From: Parvularculaceae bacterium
GTDB lineage: Bacteria > Pseudomonadota > Alphaproteobacteria > Caulobacterales > Parvularculaceae
Assembly (NCBI GenBank): GCA_020446945.1
Contig: JAGRDS010000005.1
Span: 89,619 to 125,704 of the forward strand
Direction: 5' to 3'
Length of the DNA stretch: 36,086 nt
The position numbers and the translations under genes were made by a program. The notes below the pieces were generated by a model. That model worked only from the letters and a program-made list of their open reading frames with translations. It was not told where the DNA came from and made no database searches. Positions 35,198 to 36,086 of the stretch are shown piece after piece (positions within the stretch are counted from its first letter, which is position 1; each line of letters opens with the position of its first letter).

Positions 35198-35770
35198 GTG
35201 GCTGATACTTCGGAGACCGAAAAAGAGATTTTGGCGCTCTTGAACGCGTGGGCTGCAGGCGATGAGTCAGCGCGAAACAGGCTCGTTGAGATTATCCTTC
35301 CCGAGATTAGGCGGATCGCCACCGCGCGTTTGCGGCGCGTTAACAGGGCGGTCTCTCTTCAGACCGGGGATGTCGTCAATGAAGTGATTATCAAACTAAT
35401 ATCTTATGACTCTTCAAAGATCGTCGGTCGCGTGCATCTCCAGGCGCTTGTCGTCAGGATGACTTTCAACTTTCTCGCAGACTACAGCCGGCGAAAGTTC
35501 GCGGAGAAGCGTAACGGGCTCGTCATTACCCTGACCGATTCGCATGAAGGAAAGACTGAGAAATCCATAAACTTCACCGTATATGCGAGCGCCCTGATGC
35601 GATTGGCGGTGATCGATGAAATGACTTCGAACGTAGTGATGCTAAGGTTCTTCGGGAACATGACGGTGCAGGATGCGGCGCAGGCGCTGGGCATCCCGCT
35701 CGCGAAGGTGAATCGATTGAGCGCAAGGGGACTCCAGTGGCTTGCGGACGCTCTGAAACATGACTTCTGA
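35198..35770 (+). CDS. ECF-type RNA polymerase sigma factor paired with a kinase
   Basis: A sigma-70 family factor of about 190 residues. Region 2 covers LVEIILPEIRRIATARLRR, LQTGDVVNEVIIKL and the -10-recognition part HLQALVVRMTFNFLADYSRRK. Region 4 includes VVMLRFFGNMTVQDAAQALG and IPLAKVNRLSARGLQWL. The pattern fits the ECF group (TIGR02999-like) found next to Ser/Thr protein kinases, rather than anti-sigma-linked ECFs. GTG 35198 with GAGGGG just ahead is chosen; a GTG at 35153 would add 15 residues without a ribosome site. The kinase ATG overlaps its 3' end by 11 bases. Kinase-linked ECFs are thought to be activated by phosphorylation. Confidence 0.82.
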   Translation: MADTSETEKEILALLNAWAAGDESARNRLVEIILPEIRRIATARLRRVNRAVSLQTGDVVNEVIIKLISYDSSKIVGRVHLQALVVRMTFNFLADYSRRKFAEKRNGLVITLTDSHEGKTEKSINFTVYASALMRLAVIDEMTSNVVMLRFFGNMTVQDAAQALGIPLAKVNRLSARGLQWLADALKHDF

Positions 35771-36086
35771 CAATTTAGACTGCGAACATCGCGCGCTCGA
35801 TATCGTTGGCGACGCGCTGGAGTTGCCGATTGAGGATCGGGCGCGTTTTGTTGTCGAAGCAGCTGGCGGCGACAAAATCGTAGAGGAACGCGCTCTCGCA
35901 ATCCTGGCAGCTGATCCAGACAAGATCTCGGCTCTGACGCCGGGCGTCATGATAGAAGAGCTCCTTGACGATGAGATGCCCGCAAAGATCGGCGAGTTCC
36001 TTATTGAACGTGAAGTCGGGCGCGGCGGTATGGGTTCGGTCTTTCTCGGCCGCAAGCCTACTGACGATTTTGAACATCTGGTCGCG
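35760..36086 (+). CDS. Ser/Thr protein kinase, N-terminal part (truncated by window)
   Basis: The first 109 residues of a longer protein; the frame is open to the window end. The first 75 residues form a helical pre-kinase segment (LDIVGDALELPIEDRARFVV and ALAILAADPDKIS), a style common in kinases paired with this ECF group. The kinase domain starts at IGEFLIEREVGRGGMGSVFL, with the Gly-rich loop GRGGMGSV. The catalytic Lys region and the rest of the domain are outside. ATG 35760 overlaps the sigma-factor gene, implying a coupled operon. Such kinases often end in TPR or WD40 sensor repeats, which cannot be checked here. Confidence 0.85.
   Translation, partial: MTSDNLDCEHRALDIVGDALELPIEDRARFVVEAAGGDKIVEERALAILAADPDKISALTPGVMIEELLDDEMPAKIGEFLIEREVGRGGMGSVFLGRKPTDDFEHLVA

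Overview
The window looks like a chromosomal segment of an alphaproteobacterium, probably near Caulobacterales, Hyphomonadaceae or Parvularculales. Three things suggest this: GC-rich coding sequence, the block rnd-lptC-lptA-lptB-rpoN-hpf-ptsN with a DUF1150 gene beside it, and the run rpmH-rnpA-yidC-engB. Alphaproteobacterial families DUF1150 and DUF1491 are both present. Some intergenic regions carry TTAAC (CtrA-like) and GANTC (CcrM-like) motifs. The genus cannot be fixed from sequence alone.

Layout. 1-5.4 kb, plus strand: the 3' part of secA, a lipoprotein amidohydrolase, a 439-base gap with a 12-bp tandem repeat, uppP, and a PLP serine/threonine dehydratase. 5.6-11.6 kb: DUF1150, then, on the minus strand, ptsN, hpf, rpoN, lptB, lptA, lptC and rnd. 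These cover lipopolysaccharide transport, sigma-54, ribosome hibernation and PTS-Ntr regulation. 11.9-14.8 kb: a Cys/Met-metabolism PLP enzyme and an AGCS amino-acid:sodium symporter, separated by a strong hairpin. 14.8-18.8 kb, minus strand: xerC, engB, yidC, rnpA and rpmH (only 44 codons), with a clear promoter ahead of rpmH. 18.9-22.5 kb, plus strand: a TVP38/TMEM64 membrane protein, a flavin disulfide reductase and an orphan histidine kinase. 22.5-28.4 kb: gamma-glutamyltransferase, a P1 peptidase, tRNA-Arg(ACG), initiator tRNA-Met, a metallo-beta-lactamase-fold lipoprotein, DUF1491 and a PAS histidine kinase. 28.7-32.6 kb: uncharacterised exported and membrane proteins.

From about 32.96 kb the character changes. 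There is a minus-strand tRNA 3'-half with no matching 5' half. It is followed by an AT-richer non-coding stretch with direct repeats and a hipB-hipA toxin-antitoxin operon with two identical near-palindromic operators. Last come an ECF-type sigma factor and an overlapping Ser/Thr protein kinase cut off by the window edge. I read this end as the start of an integrated accessory element, with the tRNA fragment as its attachment-site scar. No integrase is visible inside the window.

Most of 1-28 kb is ordinary housekeeping sequence. The best leads are the accessory edge (tRNA scar, repeats, hipBA operators, sigma/kinase pair), the repeat-plus-motif region before uppP, the motif-rich divergent region at 28.4-28.7 kb, and the two unknown genes that follow it.
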